DNA of 64,000 bases, taken from contig OV277866.1 of assembly GCA_922989275.2 (NCBI GenBank), forward strand, positions 34,303,246-34,367,245, in the 5' to 3' direction. This DNA comes from Gari tellinella. Its lineage: Eukaryota > Mollusca > Bivalvia > Cardiida > Psammobiidae. Below the pieces are notes generated by a model that saw only the letters and a list, made by a program, of their open reading frames with translations, was not told where the DNA came from and searched no databases. Shown one piece after another: positions 1 through 10,984 of the stretch; position 1 is the stretch's first letter, and the number at the start of each line of letters is the position of its first letter. The position numbers and the translations under genes were made by a program.

Positions 1-366
1 TTAAAGTCATACAACCTTAAATCCACCATTGTACTTGCAGACAACAATACTGAGGTAGACGACAATAATGCGGTGAAGGGGTACAGTGGAGAATCTGTTA
101 TTCTTTCCCGTTTAAACGCAAACGTACGCAAACGCAAAACACTCAAACGTAGAAAAGAACAACTTTTTGACAATTCTGATAATTCATTTTTATCTTGGTG
201 GCAAACAGTTTGGAGCCTGATCAGACGCCGGGTTACCCGGCGTCTGATCTGGCTCCAAACCGTTTGTAAAAGAAAAAATAGTTTTAGCGTAAACGCGTTT
301 ATCGGGAAAGAATAACAGATTCTCCACTGTAAACCTCTTCCGAATAATGTGATCATGAAAGGGTTA
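1..366. repeat. TTAA-type hairpin MITE (family G), left end outside window, split by family A MITE
   Basis: Bases 1-81 and 332-366 together match the right half of the intact family G copy at 33778-34023: CATACAACCTTAAATC, then CTTGCAGACAACAATACTGA, then GACGACAATAATGCGG and GAAGGGGTAA, then CTTCCGAATAAT and a final AAAGGGTTAA. The family A element at 82-331 sits in the middle. The intact copy reads GGGGTAAATATCTCCC at the matching point, so the flanking TA is the duplicated target. Confidence 0.75.
82..331. mobile_element. Family A MITE, full length (about 250 bp)
   Basis: This is the first full copy of the commonest element in the window. Ends are TACAGTGGAGAATCTGTTAT and its complement. 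Subterminal parts are CCCGTTTAAACGCAAACG on one side and GCGTAAACGCGTTTATYGGG on the other. The centre is a near-perfect hairpin, AACAGTTTGGAGCCTGATCA through CCGGGTTACCCGG to GATCTGGCTCCAAAC. No transposase is encoded, so it is non-autonomous. The TA target and CAGT ends are compatible with the Tc1/mariner-pogo group, which is inference. Short open frames in it are by-products of the palindrome. Confidence 0.9.
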
Positions 367-386
367 ATACTCCATGCTTTTTTCAG

Positions 387-571
387 AGTTTTACACTGGA
401 GATGAGTCTAGGAACTTTGTGAAGGAGATACAGGCGATGAAGAACCTCGGTCATCATCCCTACATTCTCAGCATCATTGGTTGCTGTTTAACCGGGCCCA
501 AGTTTTGTCTTGTCCTGGACTTCTGTGCCTTAGGTGATCTCAGGAACTACCTCAGAAAATACAGGGAAAAG
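387..571 (+). CDS. RTK exon: kinase N-lobe (C-helix to hinge), partial gene
   Basis: First visible exon of a receptor tyrosine kinase, a membrane receptor whose cytoplasmic domain phosphorylates tyrosines. It follows acceptor TGCTTTTTTCAG, starts with two bases of a split codon, and ends in phase 0 at donor AAG|GTAAAT. The product includes FVKEIQAMKNLGHHPYIL, with the C-helix Glu, then the SIIGCC strand and the hinge LVLDFCALGDLRNYLRKYRE. This is typical of FGFR/VEGFR/RET-like kinases. The glycine loop and the VAIK lysine must lie upstream of the window. The 3' intron of at least 13 kb is full of MITEs. The exact RTK subfamily cannot be fixed from this part. Confidence 0.85.
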
Positions 572-1275
572 GTAAATACTACAATGGAGAAAACGGTATT
601 CCTTATCACTTTCTTCCCTGAAACCTCAAATGGACAATTCTAGTTTTCAATTTAGTATAGTCCATTTTTACTTTATAGGGTTGAACTTTACAATATATGT
701 CAAAATAACAAACAGTGTAGACCCTGATCAGATGGCTCCTTATGGACATGTGTACTCCTAACAGGTGCGTGACTAGGGTTCAACGAGTTAAAGTTTAAAC
801 AAAAATAGAATCAAATGCATTACACTTAATGTTGAACATTACATCTGACTGAATATATTTACGGTTCATTTGTGTCTGGGTGGCGAACATTTTTAAGCCT
901 GATCAGACGCCGGGTTTACCGGCGTCTGGTCTTGCTTCAAGCTGTTTGCTTTGAAAAATAATCATTTAGCACAAACGCGTTTATTTGCTATAAAATAAAT
1001 AAGGAAATATGGTGATGTCAAACTGTCTTTACTCTATTCAGGAAGATTTTAATTCTTCACCTAAAACGGAATGAGATGGAAACATAATGCAACATGTGCA
1101 AATAAAACAATATAAAAGTAAAAGGACTGTTTAAATAAAGTCTGAGTAAACCAATCATCCCACTCCTGCTTAGCAAAAACACAAACAGATTGAAATCGAA
1201 AGGCTATTACCGGAAAGAGACACAAAGAAATGACGAACATACGTCCATGTGTACGCAGAAAGAAAAGCACGGATG
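572..1275. other. RTK intron with decayed hairpin pieces
   Basis: No coding exon is recognised. At 712-775 there is a remnant reading CAAACAGTGTAGACCCTGAT. At 850-990 there is a worn half of a family A element with its hairpin (CTGATCAGACGCCGGGTTTA) and the ACAAACGCGTTTATTTG end. The remainder up to 1275 is AT-rich and featureless to me. Confidence 0.5.
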
Positions 1276-1525
1276 TACAGTGGGGAAAACGTTATTCTTT
1301 CCCGTTTAAACGCAAACGTACGCAAACGCATTGCAATAAAACGTAGACAATTACATCTCATTGACAATCCTGACCTTTTATTTTAATCTGAGAGGCAAAC
1401 AGTTTGGAGCCTGATCAGACGCCGGGTAACCCGGCGTCTGATCTGGCTCCAAACCTTTTGCAGTGGAAATAAACGTTTTAGCGTAAACGCGTTTATTGGG
1501 AAAGAATAACACATTCTCCACTGTA
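1276..1525. mobile_element. Family A MITE, full length
   Basis: Ends TACAGTGGGGAAAACGTTAT and ACACATTCTCCACTGTA. The central hairpin GAGCCTGATCAGACGCCGGG / CCCGGCGTCTGATCTGGCTC is intact. It lies in an RTK intron. The left half has several substitutions against the copy at 82-331. Confidence 0.88.
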
Positions 1526-1725
1526 TGTGTTACCATGCATTTTCTCCTCTTTAAAGTTTTCGAGACACCTGCGACTGAACGTTACTACATGTATTTCCAG
1601 CCATAGATAGACTATCACGGGTTTTGCTGATTCTATATAACAAAGCATATTTTTATCAGACAATAGATAACGTTTGGTAAAGGAAATGCTGCAACCGCTC
1701 AACTGTTTGGCCGCTAACCTTTAAA

Positions 1726-1822
1726 GGCTTAATTTATGAGCCTGCTAAGCACTGCTTTACAGTAGATCTTATTCGGCTTAATTAATGAGCCTACTAAGCA
1801 CTGCTTTACAGTAGATCTAATT
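1726..1822. repeat. Two-copy tandem duplication, unit about 48 bp
   Basis: The unit GGCTTAATTTATGAGCCTGC...CTTTACAGTAGATCTTATTC is followed directly by GGCTTAATTAATGAGCCTAC...CTTTACAGTAGATCTAATTC. The units differ at only a few bases. It lies in an intron and no function is evident. Confidence 0.8.
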
Positions 1823-2336
1823 CATTGCAGGAGAGTGTTTCATGTATATACGAGTAACCTGAATAACCTTATTACCGTGACAGTATCCTTTACAGTGGCA
1901 GAATATCTAAAGGTTCTAAGCAACTGTTTAAGTTCAAACTTTATACGATCTCTGACGTTTGCGGCACTTAGATTTTTTTAAAGAAACAATTGTCTTAGTC
2001 AACTTGTGAATATAATATTTGTTGTAAAACATGAAACACCATACCTCGCGTACTCTTATTGATTGATTTATGAATGTGCAACCGTCATTGTGCACATTTT
2101 CAGTTAACACTCCTCTTTCGTTTGAGGTTTCTTGGATCCTTAATAATCATTGCTTCTCCACTACATGTATTCATATTCTTTTCCTAGCCATTATTATAGA
2201 GATTTGTCGCCAGACCCTGTTTCACTTTTATTCACACATTATTTTTGCTCCCTTTTTGCTAGACTCTATTACAAGAATTATGAGGGCACAAAGCAATGCC
2301 GAACAGCTGAAAAGCGGAACACGTCGAGAAAAAACA
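1823..2336. other. Intronic sequence, no feature seen
   Basis: AT-rich. A longer open frame starts near 2070 but runs straight through the MITE at 2337-2579 and has no recognisable domain, so it is not called as a gene. Confidence 0.4.
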
Positions 2337-2579
2337 GGGGCCCGTTTCATAAAACTTTGTACGACAAATTTTGTCGTAAGTCAGATTATAAAAGTATCAA
2401 TTTCTTTTTATTTCTTCATCTTATCCTGTCTTGTGATATCTTTTTGGAATCGTCTTGAAAAGACGATTCCAAAAAGATGTCACAAGACAGGATTAGATAG
2501 GGAAATCAGAAATTAAATGTATTTTTAATATTAGACTTACGATCGTTGTTGTCGTAAGATGTTTTATGAAACGGCCCCC
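2337..2579. mobile_element. GGGGCCCGTTT foldback MITE
   Basis: Ends GGGGCCCGTTTCATAAAAC and GTTTTATGAAACGGCCCCC are inverse. The next layer is ACGACAA...GTCGTAAGTC against GACTTACGAT..GTCGTAAG. The centre is a tight hairpin, CCTGTCTTGTGATATCTTTT ... AAAAGATGTCACAAGACAGG (2427-2492). A relative with the same GGGCCCGTTTTA(C)TAAAC ends lies at 12532-12736. Confidence 0.85.
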
Positions 2580-3867
2580 GGCTTGTAGCTAGTAAAAACT
2601 CTTTAACAGCAGATTTTACGCTTGCGTAAAACCTCGCTTGTTTTGTATTTATATGAGAAACAAAATCAAACCTTGAATGTTATACATACGGCCATAAACT
2701 ATTGCGATGCGTTTATTGCTTAATAAAATGTGTATTCGTATTTGCTGTTACCATTAGCGCTTTAATGGTCGATCTCAACTACGACGTATTGCAGCTTGCT
2801 GCAATTTCTCGGACGTTCTTTCATTCGCTGCTCAATCACATATCAAATCGCCATTAAGCAGTTCGAATCTTGATATACCGCCTAGTGACTCTGATCTTTT
2901 CTAGATCCGAACTGTAAGCAGTTTTCTTTAAAAAACTAAATGGCTTATTGAAGGTTTGGTGAATGCCTGAATGTGTCACTTGAGGACAGTAAACTACAGT
3001 GGAATTTTTAATTTCTTAGCAGCTTCCACAAATATATATACAGCGAAGCTCGCTTATAACAAAATTGTATATAATGAAATATTGGATATAATAAAACAAC
3101 TTTTATTTCCCGTAAATGAATTTTCCGTGGATATGCATTTAGCTCCCGTGGTATTATCATTCACACCATTTATGATTATTGAAAAAATGATACATCGTAC
3201 AAATGTCGTTCTGGGTGGAGACGGGGATAACAAGTGGAACGAATACAGCATCCCGCATCGTCTGAGCATTACAATTATACGAAATCAACGTACCGTAGTA
3301 ATGTATGATCCATGGAAAGGAATGGAGGTGTTCCGTCAAGTAATTTGTTCGACGTATATTTCCCTCTTCGCACCGTATTTCAACCTTCACAATTAAACTG
3401 AAACTGAATAATTTGATTAAACGCCCTTTTTACACATTGTATAATCAATGGCGTTGTACAATGAATGATAACATTATAATGAACAATCAATTATAGGGCA
3501 ATACTTAATTTTGACAAGTTGGAAGGATATATAGTATAAATATAAGAGATGAAATGACTTTGTATTTAGTGTCCATGTTTAACAAATGTAACAAACGAAA
3601 TTAATCGTCAGTTTTCACATGAATCGATTGCGTGGTTTATATATTTACCGATGATATCTCGTTGTTCATTTCTCATGAAATGCGAACAATGTTTTAATTC
3701 ATAAGTAGTTTATTGTAAACAGATTCATTTCCATTCTCAAGGGAAAGGGAACGGACCACAAGAACGTGCCCTCTTCTACAAACATATAACACAAAATGTC
3801 CATACAATGGCGTAAACAAGTATAAACACCTGAAATACATATAATGTTATGCATCTAAACGTAATGT

Positions 3868-3869
<2 letters not shown>
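2580..3869. other. RTK intron, mostly unassigned
   Basis: Around 3040-3115 the text GCTCGCTTATAACAAAATTG..ATAATGAAATATTGGATATA resembles the inner end of pogo/Tigger-like elements (low confidence). Nothing else recognisable. Open frames of 60-140 codons here overlap on both strands and lack domains. Confidence 0.35.
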
Positions 3870-3906
<37 letters not shown>

Positions 3907-3958
3907 GAGAGAGAGAGAAGAAGGGAAGAGGAGATATATAGAGAGAGAGAAAGAGACG
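3870..3958. repeat. (GA)n microsatellite
   Basis: An almost pure GA run with a few interruptions (GGGG, GAAGAAGGGAAGAGG, ATATAT). Confidence 0.95.
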
Positions 3959-4413
3959 CATTTAACTTTCAACACGTAAGGCGTTCAGTGGACGTAAAAT
4001 ATACAAAATTCCAAATAAAACAATACTAGGTGAATATTTGTAATAGTTACTGTACATAATAACAGATGATAATAAGTAAGAAACTAAGATTTTTAAGTTA
4101 GACACGTATTTCAATATATGTATTTTGTGGAGACTTTTCTTACCTTTATTTTTATCCTGTCGTTATACTGGCTGCTTTTGGAAAAGTCGTTTTCAAAAGT
4201 AGTTACAATGCGTAAGTTTGTATTCTGTGTTGAACAGTTTTAATCGAGATCAGGCTCAAATAATATCAGTGACGACGAGAACCGACATACAATGTATTTT
4301 TACTTCAGTCCAGTCATAAATTAAAGTAAGTTTGCTCTCTTAAACCCCTTACCTTTAAGACAGAACAAACCTCTACATGTACCCTCTCTTTCTTTTTCTT
4401 TCTTCTTTTTATG

Positions 4414-5035
4414 CCCCGGCATCGACAGATGCGGGAGCATATAGTACATGTAATCGTCCTGTCCGTCAGTCAGTCCGTCCGTCCGTCCGTCCGTAACATG
4501 GTTAAGTAGAATTTACCGTTTCGTCTAGCATCAACACCGTTTACCCAAATGCTTGGATACTTATACAGTTGTTACCTTGGACCATTCCCTATCCACCAAT
4601 GTCACCAAACTTTGAGTTTTACCTTGACCTTGACCTAATTTGGACTTAGACTATTTTAAATAGGCTATTTCTTGGTTAACTAGATTTTACCGTTTCGTCT
4701 AGCATCAACACATCTGACTACAACGGTTTGATACTTATACAGTTGTTGCCTTTGACCATTCCCTATCTACCAATATCAACAAACTTTGATTTTGACCTTG
4801 ACCTAATTTTAACTTAGAATATTTTAAATGGGCTCTTTTTTCGGTTAACTAGATTTTACCGTTTCGTCTAGCATCAACACTGTTAACTACAATGTTTTGA
4901 TACTTATACAGTTATTGCCTTAGACCATTACCAACTCACCAATAATACCCAAGCTCAGTTTGACCTTGACCTAATTTGGACTTAAAAAAAATCAGAATAT
5001 ATTGTCAAGGATGCCTACGGGGGCATAAGCGTTTA
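4414..5035. repeat. Minisatellite-bearing repeat: three units of about 170-175 bp after a (CCGT)n tract
   Basis: It begins CCCCGGCATCGACAGATGCG and a (TCCG)n tract near 4470-4495. Three related units follow, each starting TTAAGTAGAATTTACCGTTT or TTAACTAGATTTTACCGTTT (about 4502, 4676, 4849), each with TTCGTCTAGCATCAACAC and ACCTTGACCTAATTT. It ends near GGGGGCATAAGCG. Similar dispersed units are common in bivalves, as I recall them. The CAGACAGACAGACGGACGG and GGCATAA end at 38,900-38,995 looks like the opposite end of a related element. Confidence 0.8.
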
Positions 5036-5100
5036 TTGAACGCGCAGTCTTGTTATCCTTAAAATATATCAAATAGTTTTTGAGTTTCACTATAAACGTT

Positions 5101-5312
5101 CCTGAGACACTTCTAACAAAGGTATAGTTACCCAGACAGTTTCGTGAACTGGACTGTTCATTTGATCACTTGCGACTGAACTGTAGTCGATATGGTAGTA
5201 GTAAAGGGAAGTAACACTCATCGACTACTGTTCAGTCGCCAGTGATCAAGTAAACAGTCCAGTTCACGAAACTGTCAGGGTAACTATACCTTTGTTAGCA
5301 GTGTCTAAAGGA
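5101..5312. repeat. Long hairpin element, arms about 95 bp
   Basis: The left arm (GAGACACTTCTAACAAAGG...ACAGTTTCGTGAACTGGACT...GTAGTCGA) is matched by its inverse from 5218 (TCGACTACTGTTCAG ... AACTATACCTTTGTTAGCAG). The loop is only about 18 bases (TATGGTAGTAGTAAAGGG). It is probably a MITE. No other copy was seen in the window. Confidence 0.85.
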
Positions 5313-5782
5313 CGTGCACTATGTTATATAATACCTGCTAAATGAACCGTTTTGCAAATTACATTTGAGTTGTCTTTGACTCGAATCTCTAATAACACTG
5401 TTTCAATACAGTTCGCTTTAATTTTTATTGCTTATCTTTATTTTCCTTTAACATAATACACAAAAAGAGTCATGAAATACAATTGTAAACTAGCATACGT
5501 CACATTATGTAAACATGTTAGAAGGAGATGACTGTTCCTAACGTTGGAAGAGGTTGTAGCCCGACGATTTAACATATTTGTACCATTAGATCATTTTATG
5601 AATTGTTATATGACCTTCTGTGAAAATATTGGTCAATCAAATATCTTCAAACTATCCAGATGAGACACCGCATTTACGCGGAGTCTGATTTGGAGTCACA
5701 TTGCTTAAAGAAATCAACTAGGACCAGTAAACAAAAGGTTAGCACTGTAACACATTTTGTCTGCCAAATGTACACAGTATAT
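5313..5782. other. Intron with one hairpin remnant
   Basis: At 5655-5705, GATGAGACACCGCATTTACGCGGAGTCTGATTTGGAGTC is a decayed form of the shared internal hairpin. Nothing else recognised. Confidence 0.4.
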
Positions 5783-6025
5783 TAACAGTGGATAAAACGT
5801 TATTATTTCCCGTTTAAACGCAAACGAAACGCAAACGCAAAACACTACAACGTAGAAAAGGACAACTTTTTGACAATTCTGACTTTTCATTTTTATCAGA
5901 GTGGCAAACAGTTTGGAGCCTCATCAGACGCCGGGTTACCCGGCGTCTGATCTGGCTCCAAACTGTTTGCAAAGGAAATATTAGTTTTAGCGTAAACGGG
6001 AAAGAATAACGTTTTCTCCACTATA
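5783..6025. mobile_element. Family A MITE
   Basis: Ends AACAGTGGATAAAACGTTAT and ACGTTTTCTCCACTATA. The hairpin GAGCCTCATCAGACGCCGGG is present. The right subterminal GCGTTTATT is shortened by a small deletion. Confidence 0.85.
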
Positions 6026-6132
6026 CATGCCGTTCCCTTCTAACATCACGTATCAGCAGAATGTCGAAACGTTCGGATTCTGAGTAAACACATAATCTTA
6101 TATGGATTGAAATTGTTTGCAAAAGTTATCAT

Positions 6133-6377
6133 ATACAGTGGAGAAGACGTAATTCTTATCCATTAAATCGCCAACAAAACGCAAAAGCAAAGCACTAACA
6201 TGTAGAAAATAATCAATTGTTTGACATTTTTTGGGAATTGTATTGATCTGAGTCGCAAATTGTTCGGAGCCTCCGGGTTACTCGGTGTCTGATTTGGCTC
6301 CAAATTGTTTGTAATCATCGAAATAATAGTTTAAGCGTAAACGTTTTTTTTGTGAAAGAATAAGGTGTTTCCAGCTG
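6133..6377. mobile_element. Degenerate family A MITE
   Basis: ACAGTGGAGAAGACGTAATTC start, CCAACAAAACGC subterminal region, a worn hairpin (GGAGCCTCCGGGTTACTCGG), then GCGTAAACG and GTGAAAGAATAAGGTGTTT at the right. The left arm of the hairpin has lost the CTGATCAGACG block. Confidence 0.65.
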
Positions 6378-6418
6378 AATAGCGGGCTACAGATTTGATA
6401 GAAAATATAACACTGCTA

Positions 6419-6642
6419 TTAACCCAATCGTGACCACGGTCCCATATATGAGACATAGGCAAACAGTGTAGACTCTGATCAGACTCCGCATTATGCGGCG
6501 TCTGATCAGAGTTACACTGTTTGCTGATACATGTAGGAATTTCAATATAAAACAAAATGAAAATGAAAATTTTGGTCAGGCATCCCTTTGATAAAAAAAA
6601 TGGACTAATCCAATATATAAACATTGAAGAATCCATTAGGTA
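6419..6642. mobile_element. TTAA-type MITE, CCCATTTGTG family (family W), right end worn
   Basis: It starts TTAACCCAATCGTGACCACG, continues CCCATATATGAGACATAGGC, and has the hairpin AAACAGTGTAGACTCTGATC / GATCAGAGTTACACTGTTTG with core CCGCATTATGCGGCG. After that come AATTTCAATATAAAACAAAA and CATTGAAGAATCCATT, as in the intact copies at 30541 and 27452. The TTAA target is typical of piggyBac-type elements; that link is inference. Confidence 0.75.
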
Positions 6643-7527
6643 TATATGGGCTAACTTTCACAGTTCTGACCTCAACTCCAGAGAAACTAAAAGTTTAAAA
6701 TCAGATAAGACACCAACTACATGTAACACAGTGCCTGATTCGGCTCTAATCTATTAGAAATAGACATAGTTGTTTCAGCATTAATCTGCTAGTGGGTGGC
6801 CAAATAGTATTTGTTTTGCCGTATATTATGTTTATCAAGTTCCTACCATTCTTCTAAAATGAATAACCACTGTCACTGACGTAAAACAGAATGGAAATGT
6901 CATACATGAATCCATCATTATATAGATATTTATGATGGTTTCACATATCTGGTAACAGTTTCTATTTCTAAACTAGAAATACAGTCTGTTTCATTACACC
7001 TACGTATATTAAATGTAGGATAAAATTATCTTAAACATTATTATTTAGATGCATACAAATGTATATAACCAAACTTGAAGTTATCAGATATCAGTTAGGA
7101 AGCAAACTGTTTTATTTTAAACCATGAGTCATTGCTTAACTCATTTAAATGGCGGCTCTAAATGACCATTTTGTGTCGATGGGCCGTAAAACACCATTCA
7201 TTCATTCATTCTTTAATAAATTATGTACCTGTGAAAAGTAAACTTGTCCTAAACAAACAATGAAGACCCGAATCAGACGCTTCCTAAAAGAGAACTCAGA
7301 TCAGGGTAAACACTCTTTGAAAAGTGTGCACTATAGTGCACTAAACGACCCTAAATTGCCATATATGTACCCAGCTGAATAGAAAACTGAAATCGTCAAT
7401 GTTTAATGAGTTAATGCAAAACAACGATAATTATCACAGAAAGCTGTTATCGGAGTTTATTACATAACGTTTATTCTGATTTATCATATAAGCCGACATA
7501 TTACTGCAAGTTTCTCAATTAATCGGT
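6643..7527. other. Intron, no feature assigned
   Basis: I see only a short (ATTC)n run near 7195-7212 and a weak hairpin trace near 7270-7320. No exon with splice sites or homology is evident. Confidence 0.35.
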
Positions 7528-8044
7528 TTAAGCCCTTTACTGCCTTACCGAACGTACAACGGTTATTTGCAAACAGCTTGGATCCCGATCAGACGCCGAG
7601 TAAAACCGCGGTTGATCAATATCCAAACTGTTTGACACGCAATGCAATATTTCCAATGTCAGAATACCTAAACATAGTTTAGGCTAAGCCACGTTTTAAC
7701 TTTGAACTACGAGTATGTTCGACATAACCGAATTCGAGATATCGAAGTTCGAATGTATATTACAGTAATGCATAATTATGTTGTTATTCCAAGTACGCGT
7801 GTTTGTGCTAAACAGCAGTATCCATTGTAAATAGTTACGATTCTGGTCATAACTCGACGTCTGATCATGTTCTAAACTATTTGCGATCCAGATTTCAATA
7901 CATTATCGATATTATCAAGATCCTGTACTTTCTGAAATGCATTACATCTTAGGATAACGAAGTGCTGTGTACCAGGTTTCAAGTCAACTAACCTTGTCAG
8001 TTTAATCTCAATTATAGACAAGAATGTCCGGAGCATATAAGATA
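7528..8044. repeat. Worn family G hairpin and pogo-like fragment
   Basis: 7531-7650: AAGCCCTTTACTGCCTTACC then GCAAACAGCTTGGATCCCGA...ATATCCAAACTGTTTGACAC, a worn family G element. 7686-7775: GCCACGTTTTAACTTTGAAC..GTATGTTCGACATAACCGA..TTCGAGATATCGAAGTTCGA, which matches one half of the pogo-like element at 12228-12428. Confidence 0.55.
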
Positions 8045-8366
8045 TACAGTGCTCCCTCTCTACAACGACATCCAATGGGAGACACAAATTGTGTGCGTTG
8101 TTCAGAGTCGTTACAGGGAGGGAACTTGGCTTACATTTTCAAACATACCGCGGCCTCTGATCTGGCTTCAAGCTGTTTGTCACTCGTCATTATGTTTATT
8201 TCTTTAAAAATGTCATTTATGTAAGAAAAACAGCAGAGAACAATTTTAAGTAGACGATAATGCATCAGTGCAAGCATTTGGAATAATTTTCTTGGGAACA
8301 GCGGCAAATGTCGTTGTAAGGACGGAGTCGTTGTTCGGAGGGCCGTTGTAGGGAGAGAACGCTGTA
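8045..8366. mobile_element. Pogo-like MITE, CAGTGCTCCCTCTCTACAACGAC family (family T)
   Basis: Ends TACAGTGCTCCCTCTCTACA and CCGTTGTAGGGAGAGAACGC-TGTA are inverse, next to TA. CTACAACGAC-type ends resemble Tigger/pogo elements (family knowledge). Inside are CCAATGGGAGACA, a worn hairpin (ACCGCGGCCTCTGATCTGGC), then CAGCAGAGAACAATTTTAAG and AGACG, which recur in the other copies. Confidence 0.8.
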
Positions 8367-9644
8367 CCACTCCAACTAGGAACACAACAAATTGGGACAG
8401 CTGTTTGTCGCCTTTCATATTCGAAGGTTTTGTGCATGTATGAGTATATTTATAGATCAACCTACAACAAACAAACCTACATCCCAGTATCAATACAACA
8501 TTTGTTTGGCATTTGTGACTTACTCTGACACAATCCATGTTTATAATTACATTACATCATATCTCAAATCAATTGTAAACGGTTTGGAGTCTACTCAGAC
8601 GCTATCTCGGCATCAGATTTGTAAACTAATTTGAGAGTTGCTTCCATCACGAAGCACTCTGCTCTACCTTGTTTCCATTCTGCTATAAGCGATCATTTTC
8701 TTCAACACATTCAGCAAGTCGGACTCTGTAATATCGTGAAGACTATTGACGACACTATTGGTACCCGTTATAACAAAATCAAAGTGACAAGCTAAGCCAT
8801 GATATGTTAACATAAACAGGTTTTCAATTTTAACGCTTTGTTTATCTAGGAGATAAAAAAAACAATTTTCAGCATAATCAGTGGCCGGGTTACCCGACGT
8901 CTGGTCTGACTCCAAAGTCCGTAATATAACTAATTATTTTTTAACAAGCACGTGTATTAATGACATCTTCCTTTTGCATAATTAATATTGCTTTAATCAA
9001 CTTCAGCTCATGTGTAACGTACCCTCCCCCTATGGTATGATGTCGAAAGCTGAATGTGGGTTCCAGGACAACCGCGGAAACCGGTCGTCAGATACAGCCG
9101 AAAGTCAAGGTAAATGTGAAATACAACAATCGTATAGTGGCGTATGTGGAATGTGTTTTCCTTTGATCGACAAATTGAGTGGTCGTAATAGGGACGTTTT
9201 TCTGTAGTACAATAAAATGTTGAAACTATCAGTTCATGTATTATCAAGATATAGATTTATATAGTTTTGAATGGGAACAATTTAGAGCCTGATCAAGAGC
9301 CAGGTTACCTTTAGACTGAACTGGCTTCAAACTTTAAGCAATGTAGATAGGGTTTTTACATGTAACACAAGCATGTTCAACTCTGTAACCATTGTTTGGC
9401 GGTAATTTAATGAAGTTGTATGGAAACAGGTATTGAAGTTTACTTTCTAAAATATCGAACCCAAGTGACGGGTATATACGCTTTTGAAAATGGGTAGCTG
9501 TGAAGTTCAGTCATTTGATCAAGGTATTCACTGTGTGTCAGTTTGTAATACATTGTTAGAAGATACAAAAACGACTTCGTTGAAGTGAAACATAAATTAT
9601 AAATTGAAGGTTTTAGTGGGTAATGGGCAAATGCGGGGCAAACT
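8367..9644. other. Intron with three hairpin remnants
   Basis: Remnants of the shared hairpin occur near 8575-8630 (TTTGGAGTCTACTCAGACGC), 8880-8915 (GGGTTACCCGACGTCTGGTC) and 9275-9335 (TTAGAGCCTGATCAAGAGCC). They show repeated insertion and decay. No exon is recognised. Confidence 0.45.
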
Positions 9645-10280
9645 TAAGGCAGTCTACCCGTAATGCGCCATTTTGAAATTTATCAGACGTCGGAATAATT
9701 TTGGGTGATGTCGTAACCATTCGGCCATGTCCGTATCTTATTCGGCCATGTCCGTAGCATTATCTTTAAATCTAATTCTATTTTATTCGTTAACATTGTA
9801 TCAGATATACTCGAAATATGTTTATAAAAGGTGAAAGCTAATGTTCAAACCCTTTGGTTATAGTTAAATTATTTCCAAAAAAAGTTCTCACTTTTATCAA
9901 CTTCCGGTCTTTGATGATAATGGAGTTTCGCAACCTGAATTTAGCTTTTCTCGAAATGATAGGCATAAATCGGCGAAACAAACAATCAATGTAGGTCGCT
10001 AAAAGATCATAGTTATACAGTACCAAATGCCAAATACATCAAAAAGCATCCTTCTACAACCAAAATGCGAAAAACGGTAAGAGAATTGCAGAATGTTAGA
10101 CTTTAGATCTACTTTCGGTTTGAGCTGCTGCCAATCGTGTTTCATAGTTCATAACGTGACCCGTATCTTTATCCGAGCAAACATCATGTTACTACAGAAA
10201 GGGTTTGGTGGTCATTTGTACGTAAGATATGAAGAATGTGAAAGTAGTGGTCTAAGGGACCATTACGGGTAGACTACCTT
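9645..10280. mobile_element. TIR element of about 630 bp, ends CAGTCTACCCGTAATGG
   Basis: The left end AAGGCAGTCTACCCGTAATG is matched by the inverse CATTACGGGTAGACTACCTT at the right. No transposase is recognised between the ends, so it appears non-autonomous or gutted. A short tandem pair, TTCGGCCATGTCCGTA twice, lies at 9720-9760. Confidence 0.6.
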
Positions 10281-10291
10281 TATACAACTGC

Positions 10292-10500
10292 TTCAGTGGA
10301 GAACGCGTTATTATTTCCTAATAAAACTGTTTTTGTTTAAACCCTTACGTCCAAAGCAAAGAGTTTGAACCCAGATTACACTTTGCGTAATGGGGTAGCC
10401 GCGTCTAATCCGTCTACAAACTCAGATAAAAATGAATCGTCAACATTGTTTCTTTTCGATGCGTTTGCATTGAAAGAAGAAGAAAAAACGTCTGCTTAAC
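10292..10500. mobile_element. Strongly decayed family A MITE
   Basis: CTTCAGTGGAGAACGCGTTA TTATTTCC at the left. A hairpin trace follows (GAACCCAGATTACACTTTGC, AGCCGCGTCTAATCC), then AGATAAAAATGAATCGTCAA. The right end is not clear. Confidence 0.45.
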
Positions 10501-10723
10501 TGCAGTTCATATCTTCTTCGATTGTGCAACCTCTTCATCTTTAACTTGAGCTGTGGCATGACAAAAAACGCCTTTGGATGCATGAGGGTGTCCAACAGTG
10601 CAGATAAATACCAGTTTTGAGGCGGTCGCTTGCATTGATATACGGTGTCTGTAATGTAATAAGTCAGTGTTTTTCTCATGACCCTGCTCAATTTTATTTG
10701 AAGTCAAAATACAATGTGTATGT

Positions 10724-10973
10724 TACAGTGGAGAATCTGTTATTCTTTCCCAATAAACGCGTTTACGCTAAAACTATTATTTGCAGTGCAAATAGTTTGG
10801 AGCCAGATCAGACGCCGGGTAACCCGGCGTCTGATCAGGCTCCAAACTGTTTGCCACCAAGATAAACATGAATTATCAGAATTGTCCAATAGTTGTTCTT
10901 TTCTACGTTTTAGTGCTTTGCGTTTGCGTACGTTTGCGTTTAAACGGGAAAGAATAACAGATTCTCCACTGTA
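10724..10973. mobile_element. Family A MITE, full length, reverse orientation
   Basis: TACAGTGGAGAATCTGTTAT, CCAATAAACGCGTTTACGC, the hairpin GAGCCAGATCAGACGCCGGG / CCCGGCGTCTGATCAGGCTC, then CGTACGTTTGCGTTTAAACG and GATTCTCCACTGTA. Nearly identical to copies at 36665 and 43874, which suggests recent spread. Confidence 0.92.
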
Positions 10974-10984
10974 TATTATTTCTA

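Noticed and set aside
387..571. Reading the first RTK exon from the upstream ATG at 374
   Set aside because: Bases before 387 are the polypyrimidine tract and AG of a splice acceptor, and the product starts in the middle of a kinase N-lobe.
2070..2516. 148-codon open frame
   Set aside because: Runs through the GGGGCCC MITE including its hairpin, has no domain, and there is no splice or promoter context.
5936..5970. Bacterial-type terminators at the many GC-rich hairpins
   Set aside because: They are MITE centres in a eukaryotic genome, without the T-tract and gene context of a terminator.
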